Positions 1-8,515 are shown, numbered from the stretch's first letter. The stretch: DNA of 33,148 nt from an uncultured Verrucomicrobiota bacterium (GCA_937127435.1 CAKZLZ010000226.1:1-33148), one strand, 5' to 3'. Notes: a model not told the origin generated them from the letters alone. A program made the numbers and translations.

Positions 1-390
1 GCATATCAGGGCCCCAGTGATCTGGCTTTGGTCTGGAACACCGATGGGGATGAGGACGGCATGGCCTATGGCATGGAGCAGGCCATAGGCAGTGATCCGG
101 AGGATGCGGATGCGGAGGATGCGGAGGGTCGTTTGATGTTTGAAGGTCAGGGCATCAGTTTTGGTGTGAGTCCGGAAGCGCATTCGCTCACGCGATGGGT
201 TTTGGAGCGGTCAACGGATTTGACACAAGAAAATTCCTTTTCGCCGGTTTACACTTTTTTTAATTCCAATGCCATGATTGATGAAGATTTTACGGCCTCT
301 ACGGTAGGTGAGTACCGTGAAATCACGGATACTTCCGGCGATACCAAGGCGTTCTATCGACTGATAGTGGAGTTGGTCTCTGGGGATTAA
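1..390 (+). CDS. C-terminal end of a secreted/surface protein (5' truncated by window)
   Basis: The frame is open from base 1 and ends at TAA 388-390, so only the last 129 residues are visible. The segment starts with an acidic D-x-D-G type stretch (NTDGDEDGMAYGMEQAIGSDP) and ends with a beta-rich region closing on FYRL-x-VEL. The same architecture, a calcium-binding-like acidic motif, a beta domain and a final F-[YI]-RL strand, closes the 892-residue hydrolase at 26084-28762. This is a common C-terminal module of secreted Verrucomicrobia proteins. The catalytic or binding part lies outside the window, so the function cannot be named. TTG at 28 is not a credible start because coding continues upstream of it. 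Confidence 0.75.
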   Translation, partial: AYQGPSDLALVWNTDGDEDGMAYGMEQAIGSDPEDADAEDAEGRLMFEGQGISFGVSPEAHSLTRWVLERSTDLTQENSFSPVYTFFNSNAMIDEDFTASTVGEYREITDTSGDTKAFYRLIVELVSGD

Positions 391-465
391 GGGGGGGATC
401 TACTGAACGAATAAGGCTTGTCTCCTAATGAATGAGACGGGGTCCTGTTCTTTGCCAGATGATTG

Positions 466-663
466 AGTGCTGAAAGCACGCCTCTCCAGAGCCCGGTCCG
501 TAAGGGCCGGAACAAAAGTGCCCTTCTTTTTGTGAGCCCTGTAAGGGCGGCTCTCTGGGTGGCCATGCAGAGAGAGAGTCGCCCTTACAGGGCTCAAAAT
601 GATTTTTTACAAACCATCCCGGCCCTATCGGACCGGGCTCTGGAGAGGCGTGCTTTCAGCACT
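466..663. repeat. Nested palindromic element between convergent genes
   Basis: The outer arms 466-510 and 619-663 are 45 bp each and are reverse complements at 43 of 45 positions. Inside them, 533-556 and 573-596 form a second inverted repeat at 23 of 24 positions. It fills the space between the plus-strand gene ending at 390 and the minus-strand ABC exporter ending at 683. Such a structure could act as a bidirectional terminator or RNA stabiliser, or be a small transposable (MITE/REP-like) unit. Short open frames across it are by-products of the repeat. There is no other gene in 391-682. Confidence 0.8.
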
Positions 664-682
664 TAAATCGGGGTCGCTAAAC

Positions 683-2416
683 TCAACCCGCAAACTGCAT
701 GTCGTAGAGGCGGCGGTAGACGCCGTTTTTGTCCAGCAGGGTCTGATGATTGCCTTCTTCCACGATGCGGCCCTCCTGCATCACCAGAATGCGGTCGGCA
801 TGTTGAATGGTGCTGAGGCGGTGGGCGATGGCAATGCTGGTGCGGCCGGTCATCACTTCGTTAATGGCGGACTGCACCAGGCGTTCGCTTTCGGTGTCCA
901 GCGCAGAGGTGGCTTCATCTAAAATCAAAATCGGGGCATCGCGGTAAATAGCCCGGGCGATGGCGAGACGTTGTTTTTGTCCGCCACTAAGGCGTCCGCC
1001 ACGTTCGCCGACCAGGGTTTGATAATCCTGCGCCATCTCCTGAATGAAATCGTGGGCATTGGCGCGGGTCGCGGCATCGATGACCCGATCCATATCTATT
1101 TCGTCATCCCCGTAGGCAATGTTACTGGCGATGGTGTCGTTAAACAAAAAGGTGTCCTGGGTGACCAAAGCAATTTGTTGACGCAGCCCTTTGAAGCTAA
1201 GGTTTTTTAAATCAACGCCATTGATAAAAACCGAGCCGGCACCGGGATCGTAAAAGCGGGGAACCAGGCTGACCAAGGTGGATTTGCCACTGCCGGAGCT
1301 GCCGACCAGAGCCACTTTTTCACCCTCGCGAATGCTCAAGTTGATGTGGTGGAGGACCTGTTCCTCGTTGTAGGAGAAGCAGACGTCTTTAAAGTCAATG
1401 GTTTCAATGGGGAGTTGAAGTTCGGCCCCGTCGACCTTTTCTTCCACGTCAATCGGTTCATCCAGCAGTTCGAAAATCCGGTCAGCGGATCCCATGGCCT
1501 TTTGGATTTCCATATGGACTTTGCTCAGCATTTTGACCGGTTGGTACATCAGCGCGAGGGCGGCGGCAAATGACAGGAATTGACCCGGGGTCATTTCGGT
1601 GCGACTGGCATAAATCAATAAAAAGGCAAAGCTGATCCCGGCTACGGTTTCCATCAGGGGCTCATTGACGTTGCGGGCCAATACAATTCGAATCAACCGT
1701 CCGAAAACATTTTTGTTTTCGATGTCAAATTTCTTTTCTTCATGGCGTTCGGTACAGAAAGCTTTTACCACCCGCACGCCGCTGACGTTCTCCTGCAACA
1801 CGGTGGAGAGTCCCGCCATGTGCTCTTGACTCTGCCGGGCATATTTCCGGATCTTCCGCCCTAAAATCAAAACCGGGGCAATACAGATCGGAAAAACGAT
1901 CAGACTGAGGATCGCCAGGTTGATATCGGAGTAAATAATGTAGGCCAGGGTGCCGATCAGCGCAAAAGGCTGGGTGGCAATATCGCTGACCACCCCGGAG
2001 ACGGCATGTTGCACCATCATGGTGTCACTTGAGACCCGCGAGATCAGCTCACCCGAAGAGTGCCGGCTGTAAAATCCTAATTGGAGTTTTTGCAGTTTGG
2101 CAAAACTTTCCCGGCGGAGCTCTTCAACGACTTTGAATCCGACCCAGTTGATCAGGTAGCGGGAGAGGTACAGAGCCAATCCGCGCAGAATGAAGATCGC
2201 GACTAAAGCACCACAGGCTAAGAGCAGAGTTCTGGAGCTGATCTTGCCAAAATTAAAGGCCGCATCGGTGGAGTTCTGCATCTCCCCCAGAATACTGAAA
2301 ATACTCCCACCGTTTGCCGCACCCAGAATAATGCCCAGAAACAGCCTTTTTTTGTATTGAAGGCTGTAACTGTACAAGCGACGCAATGGTCGCTTTTCCT
2401 GATGATTTTTGGTCAT
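683..2416 (-). CDS. msbA: MsbA-like lipid A/phospholipid ABC exporter (fused TMD-NBD)
   Basis: The 577-residue length is normal for a half-transporter exporter. An N-terminal six-helix type-1 exporter domain (about residues 20-310) is followed by a nucleotide-binding domain. Walker A GSSGSGKST lies near residue 372, the signature LSGGQKQR near 475, Walker B LILDEATS near 495 and the H-loop IAHRLST near 527. The family flips lipid A-core or related lipids across the inner membrane using ATP, as a homodimer. The start ATG at 2416 lies 3 bp after the trxB stop, so the two are co-transcribed. The substrate is inferred from family resemblance; a drug or peptide exporter of the same fold is possible. 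Confidence 0.85.
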   Translation of the reverse strand: MTKNHQEKRPLRRLYSYSLQYKKRLFLGIILGAANGGSIFSILGEMQNSTDAAFNFGKISSRTLLLACGALVAIFILRGLALYLSRYLINWVGFKVVEELRRESFAKLQKLQLGFYSRHSSGELISRVSSDTMMVQHAVSGVVSDIATQPFALIGTLAYIIYSDINLAILSLIVFPICIAPVLILGRKIRKYARQSQEHMAGLSTVLQENVSGVRVVKAFCTERHEEKKFDIENKNVFGRLIRIVLARNVNEPLMETVAGISFAFLLIYASRTEMTPGQFLSFAAALALMYQPVKMLSKVHMEIQKAMGSADRIFELLDEPIDVEEKVDGAELQLPIETIDFKDVCFSYNEEQVLHHINLSIREGEKVALVGSSGSGKSTLVSLVPRFYDPGAGSVFINGVDLKNLSFKGLRQQIALVTQDTFLFNDTIASNIAYGDDEIDMDRVIDAATRANAHDFIQEMAQDYQTLVGERGGRLSGGQKQRLAIARAIYRDAPILILDEATSALDTESERLVQSAINEVMTGRTSIAIAHRLSTIQHADRILVMQEGRIVEEGNHQTLLDKNGVYRRLYDMQFAG

Positions 2417-2419
2417 GAA

Positions 2420-3340
2420 TTAGGATTGATGTTCAAGATAACGCTCGGCTTCGAGCGCGGCCATGCAACCGGTGCCGGCGGCGGAAATCGCCTGGCGGTA
2501 AACGGAATCCTGTACGTCACCCGCAGCAAACACGCCGGGAAGGGTGGTTTTGGTGGAGTCGGTAATCAGGTAACCGGTTGCATCCATTTCCAACTGGCCG
2601 ACAAAGGGGTCGGTGTTGGGTTTGTGGCCGATGGCGACGAACAATCCGTCGACTTTCAGTTCGGATTCTTCGTTGGTTTTGACGTTTTTCAGTTTGAGGC
2701 CGCGCACGGATTTTTCTTCTACGCCCAGGACTTCTTCCACCACGGTGTCATAAATGGGTTCGACTTTGTCGTTGGCGTTCATGCGATCGATCATCACTTT
2801 GGACGCGCGGAACTCATCGCGGCGGTGTATCAAGTACACTTTGCTAGCGAAGCGGGTGAGGAAGGTGGCTTCTTCCATGGCGGAATCGCCACCGCCGACC
2901 ACGGCGACGGGCACATCCCGGTAAAAGGCGCCGTCGCAAGTTGCGCAGGAGGTGACCCCGAAACCAATGAGTTTCTGTTCGGATTCAAGGCCAATGTATT
3001 TGGCGGAAGCGCCGGTACAAATGATCACGCTTTTGGCTTCCAGCACTTCACCGGAGTCAAGGGTGAGTTTTTTGATATCACCGGAAAGTTCGGCTTCGGT
3101 GACAAGTCCATATTGATAACGGGTGCCGAAGCGGGCGGCCTGTTTACGCATGGTATCCATGAGTTCGGGACCCATAATGCCATTTTCAAATCCGGGAAAG
3201 TTCTCGACTTCCGTGGTGGTGGTTAACTGTCCACCCGGTTCGCGTCCTTCAATCACCAGGGGATTCAAGTTGGCACGTCCAGTATAAATGGCGGCAGTGA
3301 GTCCTGCAGCGCCGGTTCCGATAATAATCACATTTTCCAT
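2420..3340 (-). CDS. trxB: Thioredoxin reductase (NADPH, FAD)
   Basis: The 306 residues match the usual bacterial TrxB length. The FAD-binding motif GTGAAG is at residues 8-13, the redox-active CATC at 132-135 ([10 protein letters not shown]) and the NADPH-binding GGGDSA at 149-154; a second FAD motif, FAAGDVQD, lies near the C-terminus. The enzyme transfers electrons from NADPH through FAD and the cysteine pair to thioredoxin in the cytoplasm. The start ATG at 3340 is preceded by an AGGAG Shine-Dalgarno site on the minus strand. It is the first gene of a two-gene operon with the ABC exporter. Confidence 0.95.
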   Translation of the reverse strand: MENVIIIGTGAAGLTAAIYTGRANLNPLVIEGREPGGQLTTTTEVENFPGFENGIMGPELMDTMRKQAARFGTRYQYGLVTEAELSGDIKKLTLDSGEVLEAKSVIICTGASAKYIGLESEQKLIGFGVTSCATCDGAFYRDVPVAVVGGGDSAMEEATFLTRFASKVYLIHRRDEFRASKVMIDRMNANDKVEPIYDTVVEEVLGVEEKSVRGLKLKNVKTNEESELKVDGLFVAIGHKPNTDPFVGQLEMDATGYLITDSTKTTLPGVFAAGDVQDSVYRQAISAAGTGCMAALEAERYLEHQS

Positions 3341-3438
3341 AAAAACTCCTATAAATTGGGGAAGGGGAATTCATATTCCCTTATTGGTTATTTGCAAGCG
3401 GGAAGTCGGTTCAGGGTATTTTTCATTTTACAAGATCA

Positions 3439-3534
3439 GGATCGCTGTTTTGGAGTGCGGAATTTCAATTCCGCTTTTTAAAAGCGAAGCTTGCTGAGCG
3501 ATCCCCCGGCGTTGCAAGCACCGCCCCCCCAAAG
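3439..3534 (+). repeat. Intergenic repeat unit, copy 1
   Basis: This ~95-bp unit is nearly identical to 3607-3701. It begins GGATCGCTG and carries GCGGAATTTCAATTCCGC, a near-perfect hairpin, then AGCGAAGCTTGCTGAGCGATCC, whose end mirrors the first bases, and a C-run. An inverted short copy of the hairpin (3534-3557) directly follows. It lies in the 3341-3760 gap between trxB and the histidine kinase gene, which holds no credible gene. Confidence 0.8.
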
Positions 3535-3557
3535 CGGAATTGAAATTCCGCAGTCCA
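3534..3557 (-). repeat. Inverted short copy of the intergenic repeat hairpin
   Basis: The bases GCGGAATTGAAATTCCGC followed by AGTCCA are the reverse complement of the hairpin core of the flanking direct repeats, with one mismatch. Just downstream, GAAGCGTT (3558-3565) and AACGCTTC (3581-3588) form another perfect 8-bp stem. Confidence 0.7.
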
Positions 3558-3606
3558 GAAGCGTTGAAGCCACATCTGGAAACGCTTCAAAGAGATGATT
3601 CGTGCT

Positions 3607-3701
3607 GGATCGCTGTTATGGAGTGCGGAATTTCAATTCCGCTTTTAAAAGCGAAGCTTGCTGAGCGATCCCCCGGCGTTGCAAGCACCGTCCCCCCAAA
3701 G
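3607..3701 (+). repeat. Intergenic repeat unit, copy 2
   Basis: This is the second direct copy of the 3439-3534 unit, with a few differences: TTATGG for TTTTGG, one fewer T and ACCGTCC for ACCGCCC. Two direct copies plus an inverted fragment within 260 bp suggest a REP-like family that probably occurs elsewhere in the genome. Confidence 0.8.
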
Positions 3702-3760
3702 GGCGGGGTTCGGATTACCATTAGGAGTAGCAATAGAATGAAGGGCTCATGCCCGTCTGT

Positions 3761-5053
3761 TTAGACCGTGGCACCCGCGATGGCAGGCAGAGAAAGCCAA
3801 AAGGTGGTGCCTTTACCGGGCGTACTGTCCACGCCCACTTTTCCCTGATGGAGAATGGCGATATGTTTGACGATGCTGAGCCCCAGGCCCGTGCCGCCAA
3901 CCGCGCGGCTGCGGGCTTTGTCGACCCGGTAGAAGCGTTCGAAAATCCGGGAAAGGTCTGCGGGCGGTATACCGGGACCATGATCGATGACTTCGATGCG
4001 GATTTCATTGGGGCGGGAAAAGACTTTGAGTTGAATTTCCGTGGCGGGGTGGGTGTATTTGATGGCGTTGTGTACCAGGTTATACAGGGCCTGCTCAAAA
4101 AGTGCGGGATGGAGTTCTCCCCGGATATTTTCATCACAGAACAGCGCGATTTTTAAATTACGTGCTTCTGCCTGTTCTTCGCAGAGTTGGATGACTTGTT
4201 CCAAAAGGGGGCGCAGTTCGGTGATTTGCAGGGAAGTTTTGGCTTCGCTGCTTTCGATCCGGGTGAGGGAGAGCAGATCGTCGATAATGTTCACCATGCG
4301 GGTGGACTGATTTAAAATTTTCCCGGTAAAGCTGGCCACGGTTTCGCTGTCGTCCGGTTCATCCGCGATGAGTTCCGCATAGCCTTTGATTGCGGTGAGG
4401 GGGGTTCGAAGTTCGTGGGAAACATTGGCTACAAAATCCTGACGGAGGGTTTCCAGCCGTTGCAAGGTGGTGACATCCTGCAGAAGCAGCAATACGCCCA
4501 TGGTCTGGTCGTGATCGATCAGGAGTGACCCTTTGACTTTTACCACCCGGTCTTCCATTTCCCGCCGTTCCAGGCGCAAATACGTTTCTTTAAAACTCAC
4601 CCGGGAGGAGGTGAGTTCTTCAATCATTTGCAACAATGCGGGGTGACGGCAAAGGGTGTAAAACACTTCTCCCTGGACCCGTACGGAGTTTCCCAGTTCC
4701 AACCAACGGGCGGCCGTGGGGTTGATGCCGGTGATGCGTTGATCATTGTCGAGGGCCAAAATACCTTCGGACATGTTGTTGAGGAGCACCTGTTGATGGT
4801 GATGTTGCTCGGTCAACTGCCGGGTTTGGCGTTCGCGTACCGCGCCCAAATGATTAATCAGTTCTGAAACCGGTTTAAAGGGGCTGTTCAGCGATAACCT
4901 TAGTTTGCGTTCCCCGTCATCGGTCCGCAGTTTCTCAATCTCATATAAAAGCTCTTCCTGAGCTTCCTTGACGGATTTTTGAAGGTGTCGACGGTATCTG
5001 TTGAGTAGAAACAACAGCGCCAGAACGAAACCCACAGAGAGGGCCTGATTCAT
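3761..5053 (-). CDS. phoR: Membrane-bound sensor histidine kinase, PhoR-like
   Basis: 430 residues. One N-terminal membrane helix (about 5-18) is followed by a linker, a PAS-type domain (about 88-200), a HisKA domain with the phospho-acceptor H213 in NVSHELRTP, and an HATPase_c domain with the N-box (NLVHNAIKYT), G1 (DHGPGIPP), F-box (FERFYRVD) and G2 (GTGLGLS). The family senses phosphate status and phosphorylates PhoB. It starts 3 bp after the response-regulator stop, so the two form an operon. There are no pst or phoU genes nearby, so the phosphate role is inferred from domain layout and the pairing. Only one membrane helix is evident, which fits PhoR-type kinases without a large periplasmic sensor. 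Confidence 0.85.
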   Translation of the reverse strand: MNQALSVGFVLALLFLLNRYRRHLQKSVKEAQEELLYEIEKLRTDDGERKLRLSLNSPFKPVSELINHLGAVRERQTRQLTEQHHHQQVLLNNMSEGILALDNDQRITGINPTAARWLELGNSVRVQGEVFYTLCRHPALLQMIEELTSSRVSFKETYLRLERREMEDRVVKVKGSLLIDHDQTMGVLLLLQDVTTLQRLETLRQDFVANVSHELRTPLTAIKGYAELIADEPDDSETVASFTGKILNQSTRMVNIIDDLLSLTRIESSEAKTSLQITELRPLLEQVIQLCEEQAEARNLKIALFCDENIRGELHPALFEQALYNLVHNAIKYTHPATEIQLKVFSRPNEIRIEVIDHGPGIPPADLSRIFERFYRVDKARSRAVGGTGLGLSIVKHIAILHQGKVGVDSTPGKGTTFWLSLPAIAGATV

Positions 5054-5056
5054 GGA

Positions 5057-5749
5057 TCAGTTCAATTCCCTGGCGCGGTAACCGACGCCGCGGACGGTTT
5101 CGATGTATTCCGCCGCTTCGCCGAGCTTTTTACGTAATCCGACGACTTGCACATCCACCGAACGTTCGGTGACAGCGTAGTCTTCGCCTTTTACACTGTC
5201 TACAATCTGCTGGCGGGTGAACACCCAGCCCGGGCGACCGCAGAGGAAAGCCAACAGCTTGTATTCGGTGGCGGTAAGGTCGAGGGCGACCCCGGATACA
5301 TGGGCCAAGTGGCGTGGGATATCGAGTACCACAGGGCCGTATTCCACCAAATCACCGTTTTCGTTTTGGGATTTGTTCCCGCGGCGTAACACGGATTTCA
5401 TCCGCGAAATGACGACCCGGGGGCTGAAAGGTTTGGCGACATAATCGTCTGCCCCCATTTCCAGACCGGTAATGATGTCCGCTTCTTCTCCGCGGGCGCT
5501 AATCATGATGATCGGGATGTCCCGGAGTTCTTTGTCCTGTCGAATCGTCCGGCACACATCCAGCCCGTCCATCCCCGGCAACATCAGATCGAGTAGGATC
5601 AGCTGGGGTTTATGTTCACGGATGAGGGAAACCCCTTCTTCGCCGGTGGCGGCGGAGACGGGGGTATAGCCCTCGCGTTTCAGTTGCACCGCAAGAATAT
5701 CGCGGATATCTTCTTCATCTTCAACAATACAGATCGTGCCTTTTTTCAT
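5057..5749 (-). CDS. phoB: OmpR/PhoB-family response regulator
   Basis: 230 residues. The receiver domain (about 5-118) has the acidic pocket E10-D11, phospho-acceptor D54 in LLDLMLPGMDG, switch S85 and K106 in AKPFSP. A winged-helix DNA-binding domain follows (about 135-228), with the family-typical TATEYKLL and the final strand VRGVGYRA. Phosphorylation by the downstream kinase would promote dimerisation and DNA binding. The start ATG at 5749 has an AGAGAGG ribosome-binding site. It is the first gene of the operon. The phosphate-regulon assignment rests on similarity only. Confidence 0.88.
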   Translation of the reverse strand: MKKGTICIVEDEEDIRDILAVQLKREGYTPVSAATGEEGVSLIREHKPQLILLDLMLPGMDGLDVCRTIRQDKELRDIPIIMISARGEEADIITGLEMGADDYVAKPFSPRVVISRMKSVLRRGNKSQNENGDLVEYGPVVLDIPRHLAHVSGVALDLTATEYKLLAFLCGRPGWVFTRQQIVDSVKGEDYAVTERSVDVQVVGLRKKLGEAAEYIETVRGVGYRARELN

Positions 5750-5830
5750 AAGACCTCTCTTTTGAAGGTGCAGAAGCTTTTATTCAACCCAAAACGGGTT
5801 CCTTACAAAATTCTAATATTGCAGGAGTTT

Positions 5831-6190
5831 TTAGAAGGGGTAGTCTTCCTCGTCATCCGCAGCGGATTCGGGGAGGTCTGTGTCCAAAGGAGCGGACTCG
5901 GCGGCCGGAGCGGCGCTGGCAGATCCTTCGCCGGCTTGAACGCGCCAGGCATTGAGGTTTACGTAGTAACGGTCTTTGTATTCGTTGCCGCGCACATCAA
6001 AATGTACGGTCACTTCCTGACCTTCTGAAAGCTTGTCGCAAAGGCTGGTTTTATCCCGAACGGTTTCAAATTTCACGTCCTGTGGATACTGTTCATCGGT
6101 TGTGATCACAAATTCACGTTTGGTGAACCCGCTGTCGAAGGTCATCAGGTCCAACACTTTTTTTACCTTACCGGTCATTTCGTAACTCAT
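5831..6190 (-). CDS. DUF3127 family protein (OB-fold, single-strand-binding-like)
   Basis: 119 residues. The N-terminal ~85 residues match the DUF3127 pattern: MSYEMTGK start, F-x-KREFV, YPQ-x-VKFE, a central G-x-x-V-x-V-x-F-x-V-RG and a closing Y-Y-V-N-L-N-AWR. The tail is Ala/Asp/Glu-rich and ends in DDEEDYPF, which resembles the acidic tip of SSB proteins (typically DDDIPF) that recruits partners. A nucleic-acid-related role is therefore plausible, but the family has no established function that I can name. The start ATG at 6190 has an AGGAAA site upstream. The gene stands alone. Confidence 0.8.
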   Translation of the reverse strand: MSYEMTGKVKKVLDLMTFDSGFTKREFVITTDEQYPQDVKFETVRDKTSLCDKLSEGQEVTVHFDVRGNEYKDRYYVNLNAWRVQAGEGSASAAPAAESAPLDTDLPESAADDEEDYPF

Positions 6191-6223
6191 ATCTTTTTCC
6201 TTTGTATTTAGAAGTAGCGTTTC

Positions 6224-6237
6224 CCTGTCATGACAGG
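6224..6237. promoter_or_regulatory. Perfect 14-bp palindrome upstream of the DUF3127 gene
   Basis: CCTGTCATGACAGG is a perfect dyad 33 bp upstream of the DUF3127 start codon at 6190. It could be an operator, but no bound protein can be named and a chance palindrome of this size is not excluded. Confidence 0.3.
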
Positions 6238-6338
6238 CGGGGAGTTCAAGCAGAAAACCGACCTGAGAACGCGGTTCCGAGGTCCGGGTGGTGAAAAATC
6301 ACAGTTTGCCACCGGAATTGGAGTCTACAGGCTTATGC

Positions 6339-7307
6339 TTAGAATTTAAATTCGTAGAGAATTCCTTTGGCGTCTGTATCGGTGGTGTCTTTCAGCGAAT
6401 TGGGGACATCGTCCCAGGAAGGGTAAAGCTCACCATTAATTCGATAGCGGCGTTCCGCATCGGACCCGGATTCGTCGGTGAGGAAAGGCTGGTACCGGCG
6501 GATCGGTTGTTGGGATCCTGCTTTTTTGCCCTGATAAACCAGTTCGCTTTTTCCATCTCCGTCTATATCCATATGTACCCACGGGAGCTGTAAAAGTTCC
6601 TGATAGGAGCCGTTTCGCATCATCGCTTTCAATTCACGGTTAAAGTCGCCGATGATTTTCTTCGCATTGGGGGTGTCTTTGCGGATGGCGAAATGCAGGC
6701 TGCGGCGGAGCAGGGGTGTCTCTCCGTAGCGGATGTTCTTTTCCAGATCCGCTCTTTGGTGTTGCAGTGCGTACTGGATCATCAGCTCATTCACCAAAAT
6801 ATAGTCCACTTCCCCCGCCAACAGACGGTTTAAGTTTTCCTGGTGGTTGAGGCCCGGAACCAGGACCATGCCGGCGCCCATGACTTCGGGCCCATATCCG
6901 TACCCGTCAACAATCCCAATTTTTTTCCCCTGAAGGTCTTTAAAGCTACGGAAGTCTACTTCGCTTCCGGCCCGGCCCACCAACAAGAGACGGTTTTCCA
7001 GAATGGGGTCTGAATACAGCAGTACTTTTTCGCGCTTGGCGGTTTTCCAGAGCGCCGGACTGCCTTGAACCTCGCCCGCAAGAAGTTTATCCGTCAGGGT
7101 GCCGGGGGGGACGATGATCGTTTCTGCTTCAATGCCTGCGCGTTGCAAGGTTTCGGTCACCAAATCAATCACCACCCGGGGCTGATCCGGATTCCCGGTG
7201 AAGGGCGGCCAGACGTCGGAGGCCAGTTGAAGAGGCTGGGCGGACAGGCTCAGTGAAAGAAGCGTGAGCAGGCAGAAAAGAGGGCGGGGGAAAAGGAAAG
7301 AATTCAT
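6339..7307 (-). CDS. Periplasmic solute-binding protein, family 3 (amino-acid-like)
   Basis: 322 residues from ATG 7307. The frame stays open upstream to 7454, but the extra 49 residues are not protein-like, while MNSFLFPRPLFCLLTLLSLS is a clean signal peptide ending before the mature QPLQLASDVWPPFTG. The body matches SBP_bac_3: WPPFTG near the mature N-terminus, a central LQGKKIGIVDGYGYG hinge segment and VDYILVNELM. About 70 C-terminal residues after the SBP domain form an acidic tail (DIDGDGKSELVYQG). No permease or ATPase gene lies beside it, so it may serve a distant transporter or a signalling protein. The ligand is unknown. Confidence 0.75.
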   Translation of the reverse strand: MNSFLFPRPLFCLLTLLSLSLSAQPLQLASDVWPPFTGNPDQPRVVIDLVTETLQRAGIEAETIIVPPGTLTDKLLAGEVQGSPALWKTAKREKVLLYSDPILENRLLLVGRAGSEVDFRSFKDLQGKKIGIVDGYGYGPEVMGAGMVLVPGLNHQENLNRLLAGEVDYILVNELMIQYALQHQRADLEKNIRYGETPLLRRSLHFAIRKDTPNAKKIIGDFNRELKAMMRNGSYQELLQLPWVHMDIDGDGKSELVYQGKKAGSQQPIRRYQPFLTDESGSDAERRYRINGELYPSWDDVPNSLKDTTDTDAKGILYEFKF

Positions 7308-7463
7308 GCGGGGTAAATTGTCAGTAGCGGGCCAATGACACAAGAGTAAAAGGAGGAAAAAGGGAAACGGGTCGCGGGTCGAAAGCCTTTGCATTGACAT
7401 TTGTGACCATCCTCTTAAACAACTTGCCCCTCTCAAGTTCCACGCGAATCCCACCTTCCATCT

Positions 7464-8222
7464 ATGAGCTCTTCTTCAACTTCTTCCCCGCTTCACCGGG
7501 TGACCCTTCCGCATTTAATTGTGATCCTGCCCGTGTACAACGAGGAAGCGGTGATTGCCGCGGTTGCCCAGGAATGGCTGGAAATGTTGGATCAGCTGAA
7601 TGTACCCTATCGATTGCATTTGGCGAATGACGGCAGTACGGACGGCACCCAGGAGGTGTTGGATTCGCTTTCGCATCCATCGCTGGAAATGAGTCACTCC
7701 CGGAATCGCGGACACGGTCCGACGCTTATTCGTGCCTACCGGGTGGCTGCGGGACGGGCGGCCTGGATTTTTCAGACCGATTCCGATGGAGAATTGCCCG
7801 CCGCCTCCTTTCCCGAATTTTGGCAGCAACGCCAACAATATGACCTCTTAATAGGCACCCGCAGCGACCGTGAGGCTGTTTTCAGCCGGCGCTTCATTAC
7901 CTCTATGCTCAAATGGATGTTAAAATTTTTCTACGGCTACGGGGTTCAGGATGGCAATTGTCCGTACCGTTTGATGCGCTCAGATGCCTTCCGGCCCTTG
8001 TTAGACGCATTGCCCGAAGACACCTTTGCGCCCAATGTGCTGATCTCCGGGTACAGTATTCGCAGGAAACTCCGGATTTGCGAAATCCCTGTTCCCCATC
8101 AGGTGCGACAGACCGGCGTTTGCTCGATTCGCAAGGGAAAATTGTTCAAGGCGGCCCTGCGAAGTGGCTGGCAAACCCTCTGCTTCCGCTGGCGAAAATT
8201 GCCCCGCACAAATTCCTTATAA
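7464..8222 (+). CDS. Family 2 glycosyltransferase (polyprenyl-phosphate sugar transferase-like)
   Basis: 252 residues with a GT-A fold. The start of the domain is LPVYNEEAVI, the nucleotide-binding ANDGSTDGT lies near residues 54-62, the DxD-type motif is in QTDSDGELP near 104-112, and NCPYRLMR resembles the acceptor-side segment of dolichol-phosphate mannosyltransferase-like enzymes. The family transfers a sugar from a nucleotide donor to a lipid phosphate at the cytoplasmic face. There are no membrane helices. The gene is divergent from the solute-binding protein gene, with a 156-bp gap. ATG 7464 lacks a clear Shine-Dalgarno site; the GTG at 7499 is a possible alternative. Confidence 0.78.
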   Translation: MSSSSTSSPLHRVTLPHLIVILPVYNEEAVIAAVAQEWLEMLDQLNVPYRLHLANDGSTDGTQEVLDSLSHPSLEMSHSRNRGHGPTLIRAYRVAAGRAAWIFQTDSDGELPAASFPEFWQQRQQYDLLIGTRSDREAVFSRRFITSMLKWMLKFFYGYGVQDGNCPYRLMRSDAFRPLLDALPEDTFAPNVLISGYSIRRKLRICEIPVPHQVRQTGVCSIRKGKLFKAALRSGWQTLCFRWRKLPRTNSL

Positions 8223-8239
8223 AAAACTGCATTCTAGGA

Positions 8240-8268
8240 TTGCCAAAAATTTGTACATCCCCTAAAGA
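8240..8268 (+). promoter_or_regulatory. Probable sigma70-type promoter for the tRNA-Leu/tRNA-Tyr unit
   Basis: TTGCCA (8240-8245), a 17-bp spacer and TAAAGA (8263-8268) give a plausible -35/-10 pair. The predicted transcription start near 8275 is about 14 bp before tRNA-Leu. No experimental support is available. Confidence 0.5.
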
Positions 8269-8288
8269 GTCCCTCCCGATTTATTCAA

Positions 8289-8375
8289 GCCGGAGTGGCG
8301 GAATTGGCAGACGCGCCGGATTCAAAATCCGGTTCCCGCAAGGGAGTGTGGGTTCGACTCCCACCTTCGGTACCA
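8289..8375 (+). tRNA. tRNA-Leu (anticodon CAA)
   Basis: 87 nt with an encoded CCA. The acceptor GCCGGAG pairs with CTTCGGT (two G-U pairs), the anticodon loop reads TTCAAAA giving CAA, a long class II variable arm is present, and the T-arm is GTGGG-TTCGACT-CCCAC. A is the discriminator base. All arms close, so this is a functional gene. Confidence 0.95.
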
Positions 8376-8424
8376 TTTAGGTACGAAAGCTTGAAGAATC
8401 AGGAACATGTTAACCACTTTAGGT

Positions 8425-8510
8425 GGCGGGGTAGCGAAGCGGTCAAACGCATCAGACTGTAAATCTGACACCTCATGGTTTCGAAGGTTCGAATCCTTCC
8501 CCCGCCACCA
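8425..8510 (+). tRNA. tRNA-Tyr (anticodon GTA), putative island attachment site
   Basis: 86 nt with an encoded CCA. The acceptor GGCGGGG pairs with CCCCGCC, the anticodon stem-loop AGACTGTAAATCT gives GTA, the class II variable arm is present, and the T-arm GAAGG-TTCGAAT-CCTTC is intact. Bases from the anticodon region to the 3' end recur in degraded form at 25938-26037, which suggests that an element integrated here and restored this copy. Confidence 0.95.
8456..8510 (+). other. Putative attL (tRNA-Tyr 3' half)
   Basis: The segment from AGACTGTAAATCTGACACC to the tRNA 3' end is the part duplicated at 25938-26037. Tyrosine-recombinase islands commonly use the anticodon or T-arm to 3'-end portion of tRNA genes as attB. 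The boundary is inferred from the duplication alone. Confidence 0.6.
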
Positions 8511-8515
8511 CCTTT

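Noticed and set aside
2357..3226. Long plus-strand open frame (289 codons) over trxB
   Set aside because: It is antisense to a clear thioredoxin reductase, has low-complexity Gly/Phe-rich composition and no family features.
3439..3701. CRISPR array
   Set aside because: There are only two long direct units with internal palindromes, no regular spacers and no cas genes nearby.
5612..6028. Plus-strand frame between the response regulator and DUF3127 genes
   Set aside because: It overlaps both minus-strand genes and reads as an antisense shadow without features.
7308..7454. Upstream extension of the solute-binding protein gene to 7454
   Set aside because: The added residues precede a good signal peptide and would block export.
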